Shown one piece after another: positions 46,715-55,756 of a stretch of DNA of 64,000 nt. The notes below the pieces were generated by a model. The model worked only from the letters and a program-made list of their open reading frames with translations, had not been told where the DNA came from and made no database searches. Source of the stretch: Leptospira fainei serovar Hurstbridge str. BUT 6 (lineage in GTDB: Bacteria; Spirochaetota; Leptospiria; Leptospirales; Leptospiraceae); NCBI RefSeq assembly GCF_000306235.2, contig NZ_AKWZ02000010.1, positions 186,001 through 250,000 on the forward strand, read 5' to 3'. Made by a program: the position numbers and the translations under genes. Position 1 is the first letter of the stretch. Each line of letters opens with the position of its first letter.

Positions 46715-47608
46715 ATGGTTCGTAACATAAGCAAAGTTGTGCTTGTCTTCGCCGTTCTTTTTTCGGCAGCAAGCATAAGCGCAAAATCATACGTCTTCGG
46801 GAGCCTTGGTACTCAATTCGACCTCGGGCAACTCGGTGGCACAATCACTAAAGATGGTCTGGATGCATCTAGTTATTATGATGTTCAGTCTTCCACTGGA
46901 ACTACCGGTGTTGCACCACGTCGTGCAATCATTCCGGAAAATCGTCTGATTACCCTCCAACACACAACGAACGGATTGATCAGCGCGAAAACCGCCGGAG
47001 CAATGACTGGTGGAGTGATCTCCATCGGATATGAGAAGGATTTCGGAAAAGCTTTCTTCTGGAGAATTTCCGGTAACTATACCAGAAAAATCATGGGTGG
47101 AGATACCACTGCTAAGTTTGCAGGATATGAATATTACAATATTCATTGGGATTATAACGCAATTCAAATCCCCGTAAACGTAGGTATCAAACTTTCCGTA
47201 TCGGAAGATGCAGCGATCTATATTGGAGCCGGTATTCACTACTACAAAGGTGGATGGAGCCTCGCGGGTAGTAACCACGCGGAAGACGTACACCAATACT
47301 TGGCGGCGACTCTCGGTCCGACGAACACTGTCACGAACTTAGTAGCGGACGGAACCAGCCCTCAAGCAAACTGGGAAAACACTCGTTTCAGCGTAGCGGG
47401 ATTTGCTCCTAACTGGTTAATCGGAGCGCAAGCAAGACTTACGGATAAAGGTCATTTCTTCATGGAAGCTGAAACTCTTTATTCGTTCCAGTACGGTGTT
47501 GCGCACACTCGTTCCTTAGGTGGTATTATCAGCTTAGCCCCAACTCCCGCTTACCCGGTCGTTTTGGGTGGAACTCAATACCGTTTCGGATATAAGCTCG
47601 AAATCTAA
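46715..47608 (+). CDS. ompL1: OmpL1 outer membrane porin
   Basis: 297 residues. A signal peptide (VVLVFAVLFSAASISA, cleavage near AKS) precedes a beta-barrel with alternating residues and aromatic girdles. DLGQLGGTITKDGLDASSYY is the recognisable OmpL1 start; GVISIGYEKDFGKAFFWRI, VGIKLSVSEDAAIYIGAG and TRFSVAGFAPNWLIGAQARLTDKG match my memory of the pathogen protein, as does the terminal YRFGYKLEI. The protein is roughly 20 residues shorter than the 320-residue L. interrogans form, with the first surface loop reduced and lacking Cys. It is a transmembrane porin of the outer membrane. A clear AAGGAG site and terminator frame it. Confidence 0.9.
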   Translation: MVRNISKVVLVFAVLFSAASISAKSYVFGSLGTQFDLGQLGGTITKDGLDASSYYDVQSSTGTTGVAPRRAIIPENRLITLQHTTNGLISAKTAGAMTGGVISIGYEKDFGKAFFWRISGNYTRKIMGGDTTAKFAGYEYYNIHWDYNAIQIPVNVGIKLSVSEDAAIYIGAGIHYYKGGWSLAGSNHAEDVHQYLAATLGPTNTVTNLVADGTSPQANWENTRFSVAGFAPNWLIGAQARLTDKGHFFMEAETLYSFQYGVAHTRSLGGIISLAPTPAYPVVLGGTQYRFGYKLEI

Positions 47609-47632
47609 TTTTCAAACTTATACGCCGTTCTT

Positions 47633-47658
47633 AAAAGGCTCCATTCGGAGCCTTTTTT
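47633..47658. terminator. Bidirectional intrinsic terminator between ompL1 and pcm
   Basis: AAAAGGCTCC, loop ATTC, GGAGCCTTTT, then further T residues; the A-run on the left gives a matching U-tract for the minus strand. The structure slightly overlaps the pcm stop codon. It serves both converging genes. Confidence 0.88.
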
Positions 47659-48364
47659 ATTTGTCCGGAAGCCCCCCTCGTCCGGTCAATGGAACGAATT
47701 TCACCTCGATCCGATCCCTCTCTTCCCATCGATCATTACGTTTTAATAAAGTAACGAGATGCTGAACATTTCCTGTTCCGAGAATCGGAAAAACTGCAAG
47801 TCCACCGTCCCGCAAGCAGAGAAAGAATGGATGAATCGTTTCAGGGATTTTCGGCAGGCAGGCCGAAGAAACGAAGCGAGTATAGATACCCTTCTCCTTT
47901 GCGAATTCGTATGCGTCTCCGATTCGAATCCGGTGTATTTTCGTACAACCGGGGAACCATAGCTCTAGAATTTCTGTCGCCCTCCTGTGCAATTCGGGAA
48001 CGATTTCGACTGAGACGACTTCCGCTTTCATGTCGATTAAAAGTGCGGTCAAGTAGCCGGATCCGGTTCCTACTTCCAAAACTTTCTCTTTCGGAGATAC
48101 GGACAGCTTCTCTAAAATATAAGCTACTATATATGGCTGCGAAATTGTTTGTCCGAATCCTATCGAAATCGCTTTATCCAGATATGCGAGATGTCTAGAT
48201 TCGGAAGGTAGAAAAAAATGCCTTGGCACATTCCTCATTGCCTGAATAACGGAGGAGTCCGAGATTCCTCTTGCTATGATTTGGTTTTTCACCATCGCCT
48301 CTCTCTCGGCGATGGAGTTCGCAGAGTCGAAGAGAGGCGGCGGGCCAAAAGGGTGATTTTCCAT
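47657..48364 (-). CDS. pcm: Protein-L-isoaspartate O-methyltransferase
   Basis: 235 residues. This SAM-dependent enzyme repairs isoaspartyl damage in aged proteins. Motifs include REAMVKNQIIARGISD at the N-terminus, FGQTISQPYIVAYILEKL, the SAM-binding VLEVGTGSGYLTALL and VSVEIVPELHRRATEIL. A C-terminal strand end reads CLRDGGLAVFPIL. ATG 48364 lies next to the tRNA-Phe promoter on the other strand. The protein is a little longer at the C-terminus than the shortest bacterial forms. Confidence 0.9.
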   Translation of the reverse strand: MENHPFGPPPLFDSANSIAEREAMVKNQIIARGISDSSVIQAMRNVPRHFFLPSESRHLAYLDKAISIGFGQTISQPYIVAYILEKLSVSPKEKVLEVGTGSGYLTALLIDMKAEVVSVEIVPELHRRATEILELWFPGCTKIHRIRIGDAYEFAKEKGIYTRFVSSACLPKIPETIHPFFLCLRDGGLAVFPILGTGNVQHLVTLLKRNDRWEERDRIEVKFVPLTGRGGLPDK

Positions 48365-48390
48365 TGACAGCTAGCCTCGATTTCTTACCT
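48364..48390 (+). promoter_or_regulatory. Putative tRNA-Phe promoter
   Basis: TTGACA (48364-48369) with TACCTT 16 nt later (48386-48391) lies about 12 nt before the mature tRNA end. It overlaps the start of pcm on the other strand. Confidence 0.5.
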
Positions 48391-48403
48391 TGGCAGTGGG
48401 TTC

Positions 48404-48476
<73 letters not shown>

Positions 48477-48483
48477 AAACCCT

Positions 48484-48726
48484 CTACTTATCCTTCTTTC
48501 GCTCCTCTCCCAATTTCCATAATTCGGAAAATACTACATCCTGGACGGCCTTGCATAATTCCGGTTTATAGAGTTTCTTTACCGGCGGCTTTGGATAAAC
48601 GTGAACCTCGTCGGTGTCGGGAATATAAGTCAACATCCGCAAGATTTGATCATCGCCTTCTATTTCATACATTGTGTATGACATACCCTTTGATGGAATG
48701 ATTTGAGATGTTTCCAAATATTTCAT
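48484..48726 (-). CDS. Small protein of unknown function
   Basis: 80 residues, no signal or membrane segment. It starts MKYLETSQIIPSKGMSYTMY and has alternating strands (ILRMLTYIPDTDEVHVYP) with a helical Lys/Glu-rich tail. I recognise no family. It lies opposite the region after tRNA-Phe and starts with a plausible GAGGAAAA site, so it is probably expressed. It may be a Leptospira-only gene. Confidence 0.55.
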   Translation of the reverse strand: MKYLETSQIIPSKGMSYTMYEIEGDDQILRMLTYIPDTDEVHVYPKPPVKKLYKPELCKAVQDVVFSELWKLGEERKKDK

Positions 48727-48874
48727 AATTTTCCTCTAAGCTGATTCGTTGTTTTTACCCGACGTGCAAAAACATTCCACCTTCTTTTTTAGAACCGAAA
48801 ACTCTTATCGGAGTTGAACGTAAAAACACTATAGCTCGGATCGGGAGCACATTCCACAAGATTCCTCTTTTGAA

Positions 48875-48902
48875 AGGAGCTATGGTTTATAGCTTCTTTT
48901 TT
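48875..48902 (+). terminator. Hairpin with U-tract in front of coaE; it also covers a ribosome-binding site
   Basis: AGGAGCTAT and ATAGCTTCT pair (one G-U) around GGTTT, followed by TTTTTT. It has the shape of an intrinsic terminator, 38 nt before the coaE ATG. The 5' arm is AGGAG, and ATG at 48882 starts a 32-codon frame (to 48980) that overlaps the coaE start out of frame. It could end a transcript from upstream or control coaE. No gene on this strand precedes it closely. Confidence 0.55.
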
Positions 48903-48940
48903 GCTTGTACTCTCAACCGGTCTATGCGTAAGGTTTGTTT

Positions 48941-49567
48941 ATGCCGAAACATCCAGGTAGAGACGACGATTCGTTCTTAGTCGGAATAACCGGAATGATC
49001 GGCGGAGGGAAATCTACTGCTGCGAAGTTCTTTGAAGACTTAGGGGCGTTCCGGATTAGTGCGGATGAAATCGCACGGAAGTACACGGATCCGGACAGCC
49101 CGATCAAGGACGAACTCGTAAAGGTTTTAGGTACCGAAATTTTAGATAAGTCTTTAAAACCGGACCGAAAGAAGATCGCCAAACTGGTTTTTGGCAATTC
49201 GGAGAAGCTTTCCGCTTTAAATAAGCTGGTCCATCCCCTTATCCGGGAGGAATTTCAAAGAATTCTGAAAAATCAGGCCGGAAGCCGTTTGGTCGCGTGG
49301 GAAGTCCCTCTATTATTCGAAACCGATTCCTACACGCTTTGCGACGCGACTGTTTGCGTAGTTTCGGATCCAAAATCGTCCTTAAAACGAACCGTAGAAC
49401 GGGACGGGATCTCCATGGAAGAAGCGGAAGCCCGCGCAAAAAGCCAGCTTTCTCTCCAGGAAAAATCGGAAAGAGCCGATTATGTCATTAGGAACCTAGG
49501 GGATTTGGAAGATTTAAAGAAGGAATGCGCGAAGCTGTTCTCGGAACTAAAAGGCAGGATGAAATGA
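48941..49567 (+). CDS. coaE: Dephospho-CoA kinase
   Basis: About 208 residues. It phosphorylates dephospho-CoA in the last step of CoA synthesis. The P-loop is GMIGGGKST (residues 18-26), then DEIARKYTDPDSPIKDELV, HPLIREEF with the family His, and EVPLLFETDSYTLCD. The lid region ends SQLSLQEKSERADYVIRNLGDL. I chose the ATG at 48941 (a TTG at 48935 is weaker). The stop overlaps the next gene by 4 nt. Confidence 0.92.
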   Translation: MPKHPGRDDDSFLVGITGMIGGGKSTAAKFFEDLGAFRISADEIARKYTDPDSPIKDELVKVLGTEILDKSLKPDRKKIAKLVFGNSEKLSALNKLVHPLIREEFQRILKNQAGSRLVAWEVPLLFETDSYTLCDATVCVVSDPKSSLKRTVERDGISMEEAEARAKSQLSLQEKSERADYVIRNLGDLEDLKKECAKLFSELKGRMK

Positions 49568-50235
49568 AGGAAAAAATATTTTACGTAATTAATTTAGATA
49601 ATAAGCGGATAACGCTGCTGTCCATTTTTCTAATTGGCCTTCTATTCTCTTTTTTCTTTCTCGGAGTTTCGATAGGAAGAAAGAGAGGCCAAGTTCAGGA
49701 AGACTTATCGTTAAATTCGCATAACAATTCAACAGTGGCGCTCTCTTCCGAACCGACCCAAGGACAAACGCCGCATATCGCAGCCAATTCCGCCGCTACT
49801 CAGAACGGACCTCGTGAAGAAGAAATAAAATTTCGAAACCTGCCGCCGGGATCCGAGATTGTAGATCTTCGCACTAACGTTTCTTCGACAAAAAAAGAAG
49901 ACGTGGCAAAAATTTCGGCCGATGCTCCCAGCGAACCTCATAAAGAGAAAAAACTCGTAAAACGCGAGAAGGAATCCAAGAAATCGGAAGTCGTCTCTCG
50001 AAAATCCGTTCATAAGAACGAAGGCGGATTTTATGTTCAGATTGCGGCCTTTAAAGGACGAGAAAAAGCGGACGAACTAAAATCATCGATAGGCGGAAAA
50101 AGTTACGTAAAAAAAACGAAGAACGGATATTTTACCGTCCGGATGGGAAATTTTCCTAGTCGCGAAGATGCCGATAAATCGATTAAAAAACTTCCGTCTA
50201 ATCTAAAGGAAAAAGCGATAGTCTCTAAGGAATAG
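49564..50235 (+). CDS. SPOR-domain membrane protein
   Basis: About 223 residues. One N-terminal transmembrane helix (LLSIFLIGLLFSFFFLGVSI) is followed by a Lys/Glu/Ser-rich periplasmic linker and a C-terminal SPOR domain (GGFYVQIAAFKGREKADELKS to YFTVRMGNFPSREDADKSIKKL). SPOR domains bind peptidoglycan lacking stem peptides at division septa. The ATG overlaps the coaE stop (ATGA), which is a fairly common arrangement with no direct metabolic logic. Confidence 0.88.
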   Translation: MKEKIFYVINLDNKRITLLSIFLIGLLFSFFFLGVSIGRKRGQVQEDLSLNSHNNSTVALSSEPTQGQTPHIAANSAATQNGPREEEIKFRNLPPGSEIVDLRTNVSSTKKEDVAKISADAPSEPHKEKKLVKREKESKKSEVVSRKSVHKNEGGFYVQIAAFKGREKADELKSSIGGKSYVKKTKNGYFTVRMGNFPSREDADKSIKKLPSNLKEKAIVSKE

Positions 50236-50317
50236 GAAGACCGCTGAAACGGAAACTTTCCGATTCTATTTTTCTATTGACCCAAATGGTACGGGGGCCC
50301 AAGTGTTGCTAACAGAA

Positions 50318-50971
50318 ATGGATCTGAAAGAACTTGAACCAGTTCGTCTTGCCGTAGTCAGATCCACAATTGTCCGCTTGCGATTTACGTATTCGGATCT
50401 TCTTACCACGATAAAAGGGTACGACGGCATTCCTCATTTTTTTGAAAATAATTTGTACGCCCCGGCAAACAAGGAAGAGAGGGATAACGCCCTCGAAAAT
50501 TTGTACGAAAAACTGAAAACCGTAGCCGGAAAGGCCATGACGGACAGCATTCATCAGATTATTCTCCTGAATAAAATAACGGACTCTCTAGATTTTGATA
50601 CCGCGAGAATCGTGATCGAAAATAACCTACTTGATGACGGAAACATCAGACAAGAAAGTCTCTATGCCGCCATCGGAGAAGTGGGACGTTATGACGACCG
50701 ACGGGAACAAATTCGAATGGTCGGTGAAACTTTACGATTCTTCTTTTCTCTCTCGAAACTTCCGATGGTAAAATTGATCATGGCTCCCATTAAAGTCGCA
50801 GCATCCATGGTCGGAGCCACATCTCTGGTCGATACGATGGAAGCAGGTTACGGTCTTTCGAGTAAAATCAAGGATTTGAATCCGTTTATAGAAGCGTTTC
50901 AAGACCGCGAAAATCGTTTGGTTGCAAAGCTAGAAGACGGACAAAAATACTCCTATAGCGACGGAATTTAA
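50318..50971 (+). CDS. Conserved-looking unknown protein
   Basis: About 217 residues, mostly helical, with no signal peptide. It has a semi-hydrophobic stretch (PMVKLIMAPIKVAASMVGA) in the last third that could be an amphipathic membrane-associating helix. I recognise no domain. ATG 50318 is used; a TTG at 50303 is possible. It follows the SPOR gene by about 80 nt and may be transcribed with it. Confidence 0.6.
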   Translation: MDLKELEPVRLAVVRSTIVRLRFTYSDLLTTIKGYDGIPHFFENNLYAPANKEERDNALENLYEKLKTVAGKAMTDSIHQIILLNKITDSLDFDTARIVIENNLLDDGNIRQESLYAAIGEVGRYDDRREQIRMVGETLRFFFSLSKLPMVKLIMAPIKVAASMVGATSLVDTMEAGYGLSSKIKDLNPFIEAFQDRENRLVAKLEDGQKYSYSDGI

Positions 50972-51097
50972 ACTCCTTTCATTCCTAAAAACGATCCGCT
51001 TAACTCCCGAAGAAACTTCCTTCTTGCAAATTTTCACGGTTGGCAAAATGCTTTGTCCGTATTTTCAGTAGGTCAGGCGTAGAATAGGAGAAATCAA

Positions 51098-51787
51098 ATG
51101 TTCATCGGTCATTATAGCGTTTCCTTCGCTCTAAAGAAAGCGGAACCGAAAACCCCGCTTTGGACGACTCTTTTGGGCGTCCAGTTCGTCGACATCCTCT
51201 TTATGATTTTCATACTATTTGGAATCGAAGGAGTTCGATTCGTTCCCGGCTTTACGGAGACAAATAATTTCGATTTATTCTTTATGCCTTATACACATAG
51301 CTTCGTTGCCGGAATACTCTGGAGCATTCTAATATTTCTTCTCTCAAAATATATTCTGCTAAAATCCAAACCGTATGACTCGAAAACGAAAACGAAGATT
51401 TCTTTTTTGATCGGAATTTCGGTCCTTTCACATTATTTTGCGGACTTACTAATGCATACTCCGGATCTTCCGATCTTTTTGGATTCAGGCCCGAAAATCG
51501 GATTCGGGCTTTGGAGAAATCGCATTCTTTCGATTGCTTTGGAAATCGTCGTAACTTTAATCGGACTTGTTCTGTATTTCAGTGCGACAAAACCGGGAAG
51601 TACTTTTGCGGGAAAATACGGCATGCAGCTTTTTGCGACATTTCTTTTACTGCTGGCGACAGTAACCCCGTTCTTTCCTCCTCCTACAAGCATTCCTGAA
51701 TTTTCCGCACAGGCGCTTTTCGGATATATCGTAATCGCCGCATTAGGCGGATGGTTGGACACGAAACGCATTGCTAAAGAATCGTGA
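51098..51787 (+). CDS. Membrane protein, YdjM-like/metal-dependent hydrolase-type
   Basis: 229 residues with about six hydrophobic helices. FIGHYSVSFALKK, VQFVDILFMIFIL, FMPYTHSFVAGILWS and LSHYFADLLMHTPDLPI place His and Asp residues where the predicted membrane-bound metal-dependent hydrolases (YdjM/DUF457-like) have them. Activity has not been established. ATG 51098 follows TAGGAGAAA. It appears monocistronic. Confidence 0.7.
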   Translation: MFIGHYSVSFALKKAEPKTPLWTTLLGVQFVDILFMIFILFGIEGVRFVPGFTETNNFDLFFMPYTHSFVAGILWSILIFLLSKYILLKSKPYDSKTKTKISFLIGISVLSHYFADLLMHTPDLPIFLDSGPKIGFGLWRNRILSIALEIVVTLIGLVLYFSATKPGSTFAGKYGMQLFATFLLLLATVTPFFPPPTSIPEFSAQALFGYIVIAALGGWLDTKRIAKES

Positions 51788-51880
51788 AAACTATGAGAAG
51801 ACCTGCCGTACTTATTTCGAATACAGGGCTTTTAGAAAAAAACAGCTGCCCCTTAGTTTTAAAAATTCTCCCAGGCAATT

Positions 51881-52318
51881 ATGATAAAAATGGAACCTCG
51901 CATTAGCATTATTACTCTCGGAGTTTCCGATCTACAACGCTCCGTAAAATTCTACAAGGACGGACTTGGATGGCCTCTTTCGAGCGCTAGTGAAGAAGCC
52001 ATCGCGTTTTTTCAAACGGGTGGGATCATTTTGGCTTTGTTTCCGAAAGAGGATCTGGCCAATGATGCGACCGTAAATTCGGCAGGTTCGGGTTTCCGAG
52101 GCTTTACGCTTGCTCATAATGTCCGAGTTGCGGAAGACGTGGACCGCACGTTGGATTTTGTAAAACAGAATGGAGGCAAAATCGTCCGTCCCGCGCACGA
52201 TGCTTTTTGGGGAGGACGTTCGGGTTATTTTTCCGATCCGGACGGTTTTTTATGGGAAGTGGCGTGGAATCCCCACTTTCCTATGAGCGAAGACGGAAGC
52301 ATCCAGTTGCCTATTTAA
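51881..52318 (+). CDS. VOC-family glyoxalase-like protein
   Basis: 145 residues. PRISIITLGVSDLQRSVKFYKDGLGW is the standard first beta-alpha-beta unit. GGIILALFPKEDLA and the later GYFSDPDGFLWEVAWNPHF complete the second repeat, with the family DPDG turn and a Glu that would be a metal ligand. The enzyme activity is unknown. ATG at 51881 or 51890 are both possible. Confidence 0.85.
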   Translation: MIKMEPRISIITLGVSDLQRSVKFYKDGLGWPLSSASEEAIAFFQTGGIILALFPKEDLANDATVNSAGSGFRGFTLAHNVRVAEDVDRTLDFVKQNGGKIVRPAHDAFWGGRSGYFSDPDGFLWEVAWNPHFPMSEDGSIQLPI

Positions 52319-52355
52319 GAAAATAATTATTTATCAATATGGTCTAAAAAATAAA

Positions 52356-53168
52356 ATGAGTGATATCCGAAATTTTCCCGGATTGCCGGGATCCGTTATG
52401 ATCGTATTGGCTACGATTATAGTAACTTTCATCGTAGGGTTCCTATTCAATCAAATCGGCCACGTCTTGGGAATCCGTTTTACGGAAACCGAGCTTCTCG
52501 GGATCACGAACACAATTTCGATAGGATTGGTTACGGTCACAGGCTGGTATTTTACAAAAAGACGATTCTCCGAAGTTTTTTCATTTCAAAAACCTAAATT
52601 ACCGGAATCCCTCTCGATTATCCTTACATGCATCGGCTTTACTATCCTTATCTCCGAAATCGACAACGTTTTCTCAATGGTTGTGCCGAAACCGGATTTC
52701 ATTTTAGATATGCTGAATCGACTTTTTTCCGACGATGATTTGTTCGGAACCTCCGTTGCTTTAATGATCGTCGCGCCGTTCACGGAGGAATTTTTATTTC
52801 GAGGACTTATCTTTGACGGCTTAAAACGAAATTACTCTTTCCGCAGGGCCGCGTTGCTTACGGCTTTATTGTTCGGGATTTTGCATTTGAATCCCTGGCA
52901 GTTTTTAGGAGCGAGCATTGTAGGTTATTATTTTGCCTGGTTAGTCGCGAAAACCGGATCCCTAGCTCAGCCGATTTTAGCTCATATGGTATTTAACGGA
53001 TTCCCGATTTTGGTTAAGCATGGATTTCAAATCAAGATCGAAGGATATACCGGAGAATCCATGGCCAACGGATTATTGCAGCCCCTCTGGCTTGATATCC
53101 TAGGTATCGCTATTACGATCCTCGGAATCTTGATTTCAAGTTACCTTTTTCGCCATAGAACGAATTAA
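52356..53168 (+). CDS. CPBP-family intramembrane metalloprotease
   Basis: 270 residues with seven or eight helices. The CPBP/Abi (Rce1-like) motifs are visible: FTEEFLFRGLIFDGLKR is motif 1 with the paired Glu and Arg, and LLFGILHLNPWQF is motif 2 with His. The last motif is ILAHMVFNGFPIL, with His and Asn. Members cut prenylated or anchor proteins; substrates here are unknown. It stands just before the tRNA-Leu repeat region. Confidence 0.85.
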   Translation: MSDIRNFPGLPGSVMIVLATIIVTFIVGFLFNQIGHVLGIRFTETELLGITNTISIGLVTVTGWYFTKRRFSEVFSFQKPKLPESLSIILTCIGFTILISEIDNVFSMVVPKPDFILDMLNRLFSDDDLFGTSVALMIVAPFTEEFLFRGLIFDGLKRNYSFRRAALLTALLFGILHLNPWQFLGASIVGYYFAWLVAKTGSLAQPILAHMVFNGFPILVKHGFQIKIEGYTGESMANGLLQPLWLDILGIAITILGILISSYLFRHRTN

Positions 53169-53179
53169 GATAAACTCCT

Positions 53180-53301
53180 CGGTTTCACGCTTCCTATGGG
53201 GCACTACCGGACCTCACGCTTTCTCGCGTTCGAGTCCTTACGTTTTGTCTTCGATTGAAATAAGGGAGATAAAAAAATCTGTTTGCGAGTGGAGGGACTC
53301 G
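53180..53301. repeat. Direct repeat copy A, ending in a tRNA-Leu 3' fragment
   Basis: The segment is near-identical to 53385-53508. It includes GGTTTCACGCTTCCTATGGG, a CGCGTTCGAGTCCTTA stretch, and ends TGCGAGTGGAGGGACTCG, the same 18 nt as the 3' end of the neighbouring tRNA-Leu. The identity then breaks off. It looks like a tandem duplication of the tRNA gene's downstream flank with part of the tRNA. Confidence 0.85.
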
Positions 53302-53384
53302 CCCGCTTCGCAGTTTTGTCATCCTAACAAACTGAGCTCCGCGGCGGCTCGTCGCGCCTGCGCACTTCCTGTGCTTGGACGGTC
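53302..53384 (-). pseudogene. tRNA-like remnant between the two repeats
   Basis: Reading the minus strand from about 53345 down to 53284 gives GCGGAGCTCAGTTTGTTAGG, a D-arm-like sequence, then a short anticodon-arm-like part, and joins the T-arm/acceptor end of tRNA-Leu (GAGTCCCTCCACTCGCA). D-stem pairing is poor and the middle is too short, so it is not a functional tRNA. It may be a broken or chimeric tRNA gene; other origins are possible. Confidence 0.4.
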
Positions 53385-53572
<188 letters not shown>

Positions 53573-53728
53573 GACGGGTATATACCTGTCATTTTTTTAA
53601 CGGAAGAAGGGAAGTCAAGAATATTGATTGGTGATTTAGTAAAGAGAATTTTCTACGATACGATCGCCTGCGAAGGGGATTTGGCGAGCGAGAGGTCCGA
53701 ATCCTGTAGCCCATTTAGAGCGACCTGC

Positions 53729-54433
53729 CTACTGCAAGGATCGAAATAGCGGTAGCAATGCTTCCGCTAAAGGTAGATCTTCAGGTCTTGTGATTTTCAA
53801 ATTATATGGATGAGATTCTATAAGTTTTGCGGTAATACCGAAACTCTCCGTCCAGGTGCAAAGATCGGTCGGTTCCTGTCCGCCGGGATTCGAATGTATT
53901 TTTTTTAATATATCGCCTCGAACGGCTTGCGGCGTCTTCATAAACCATATCTTGTCACGATCCAAAAATCGAATTCGTCCGTTTTCTTCCTGCAGTACTG
54001 TTTCATAATTTCGATTAGCCAACGTGGATGCACCCGATTCTTCGGCGGATAAAGATAAGCGATCCAAATCCGAAAGAATTACAAACGGCCTTGCAGCATC
54101 GTGTATGAGCACTATATCGGAATTCGAAATTTGAATACTTTTTAGACCGGCGAGAGTCGATTGATGTCGAGTCTCGCCGCCTTCCACGATTCTATCCCGT
54201 TCTCGAAGAAACGGAGCGCACAGCCTTTCCGTCCTTTCCATGTAATCCCTATGTGAAACGAGAACTATACTTTTAGATTTTCCCCATTCCAGAAACGAGT
54301 TCAAACTATGCAGTAGAATCGGTTTACCCTCCAATTCCAGAAATTGTTTAGGCAGGGAGGAGCCCATTCTAGAACCGGTCCCCCCTAAGAGAAGAATTAC
54401 GTATAGATTATCGGAGGGGTACCAGGACTTCAT
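53729..54433 (-). CDS. ispD: 2-C-methyl-D-erythritol 4-phosphate cytidylyltransferase
   Basis: 234 residues. It transfers CMP to MEP in the non-mevalonate isoprenoid pathway. The nucleotide-binding start is LLGGTGSRMGSSLPKQFLEL, followed by VEGGETRHQSTLAGL and the metal site in VLIHDAARPFV, and KTPQAVRGD near the C-terminus. The ATG at 54433 overlaps the upstream lysA-type gene by 26 nt, so translation is likely coupled. Confidence 0.92.
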   Translation of the reverse strand: MKSWYPSDNLYVILLLGGTGSRMGSSLPKQFLELEGKPILLHSLNSFLEWGKSKSIVLVSHRDYMERTERLCAPFLRERDRIVEGGETRHQSTLAGLKSIQISNSDIVLIHDAARPFVILSDLDRLSLSAEESGASTLANRNYETVLQEENGRIRFLDRDKIWFMKTPQAVRGDILKKIHSNPGGQEPTDLCTWTESFGITAKLIESHPYNLKITRPEDLPLAEALLPLFRSLQ

Positions 54434-55679
54434 TCTGAACGATCTGTTCTAAGTTTTGTTTTTTTCGTATTAATTTAAAAGCTCCATCGGTGTCGAAGAG
54501 TATCTCCGGAGTTTCCGGATATGAATTATAGTTTTTAACGGACATGGAGGAACAATACGCGCCGGCTCCCTCCATCACCACTAAGTCTCCGATCTTCGGT
54601 TCATGCGTTTTTCTTAATTGAGGTCCGCCCCCCTCTTCCTGGGTAATCAAATCACCGCTCTCACAGCAATGACCGACATAGACAAAATCGGCCGTGGATC
54701 TTGATTCGTCCGTCCCGGAAGGAACGATGACCAATGGATGTTTTGCCGCATAAAGAGCAGGGCGAGTATTCACATCCATTCCCATATCCAATTTTACGAA
54801 CGTATATCCGCCCGATCCGGTATTAACGATATCGTCCACTCGAGCTATGATGGCGCCGTTATTCACCATCAAAAAAGAGCCGGGTTCGATCTCCATTTGC
54901 AGTTTCGTTCCCTTTTCCCCGGCAAATGATTCGAACAACTCACGAACGGGGCCACCGATCGTTTGCGGGTCGGTTGTTTTTTCGCCCAGCATTCGTCCGA
55001 CTTTAAAACCTCCGCCCATATTAACGATTCTGCAATTAGGAAACTGGGCGGCTATTTCGAGTGTGTAATGCGCGACGGCCTTCCACACTTCCGGATCCGA
55101 ACCGGAACCGATATGAGTATGCACCCTTATAATTTTTAAATCGTACTTGGAAGCGATAGCCTTAACCTGATCTATTTCTTCGTGCCAAATTCCGAACGAG
55201 GAAGTCTTTCCTCCTACGTCCGTCTTTTTTGTCGCACCCGAACCGAGACCCGGATTGAAACGAACGCTAACTTCCCGACCTGGAAATAATTTTCCGAATT
55301 CTTCCAACTGACGTAACGAACAGGCATTGAATTGGACACCCTGCCCTACTAGTTCCTTTAAGGAGACCGCGAGCTGTTGGGAGGTAAGCAGAATGTCTCC
55401 CGGTTGAAATCCGGCCAAGAGCGCCCTCCGGACTTCATGTTCGGAAGAAGCGTCGATATGAATCCCTTTTCTTCTCAATATTTCCAGGATCGTTCGTCCC
55501 GGATTTGCTTTCATCGCGAATCGTACTGTGAGGCCGAAGGCGTTCGGGAAAGCTAGTGCGGCATCACAACTGGATTCGATTCCTTTTCTACTATAAACGA
55601 AGACGGGAGTTCCGTAGGATTCTGCGATTTTTCTCGCTTCATCCGTTGTCAAAAATTTTAGATTTTCTATTGATTGCAT
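54408..55679 (-). CDS. lysA: PLP-dependent decarboxylase, diaminopimelate decarboxylase-like
   Basis: 423 residues, fold-type III. The PLP Lys is in VRFAMKANPG (Lys57). The His-Ile-Gly stack is VHTHIGSGSDPEVW, the phosphate loop is NMGGGFKVGR, and EIEPGSFLMVNNGAI with the later GHCCESGDLI supplies substrate-side residues. Family members decarboxylate meso-DAP, ornithine or arginine; the CCESGD motif and size favour DAP to lysine. The ispD gene follows with overlap. The ATG at 55679 is used. Confidence 0.85.
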   Translation of the reverse strand: MQSIENLKFLTTDEARKIAESYGTPVFVYSRKGIESSCDAALAFPNAFGLTVRFAMKANPGRTILEILRRKGIHIDASSEHEVRRALLAGFQPGDILLTSQQLAVSLKELVGQGVQFNACSLRQLEEFGKLFPGREVSVRFNPGLGSGATKKTDVGGKTSSFGIWHEEIDQVKAIASKYDLKIIRVHTHIGSGSDPEVWKAVAHYTLEIAAQFPNCRIVNMGGGFKVGRMLGEKTTDPQTIGGPVRELFESFAGEKGTKLQMEIEPGSFLMVNNGAIIARVDDIVNTGSGGYTFVKLDMGMDVNTRPALYAAKHPLVIVPSGTDESRSTADFVYVGHCCESGDLITQEEGGGPQLRKTHEPKIGDLVVMEGAGAYCSSMSVKNYNSYPETPEILFDTDGAFKLIRKKQNLEQIVQNEVLVPLR

Positions 55680-55756
55680 ACGTATCGAAGCTTTTCTAGA
55701 TAGTTCTAGGCCATCATTTCGATCGGTCGGGGTTTTTTCAAAGGCAAAATTCTAAT

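Noticed and set aside
47827..48198. 123-residue plus-strand open frame opposite pcm
   Set aside because: Shadow of the pcm gene; Arg/Ser-rich composition typical of antisense translation.
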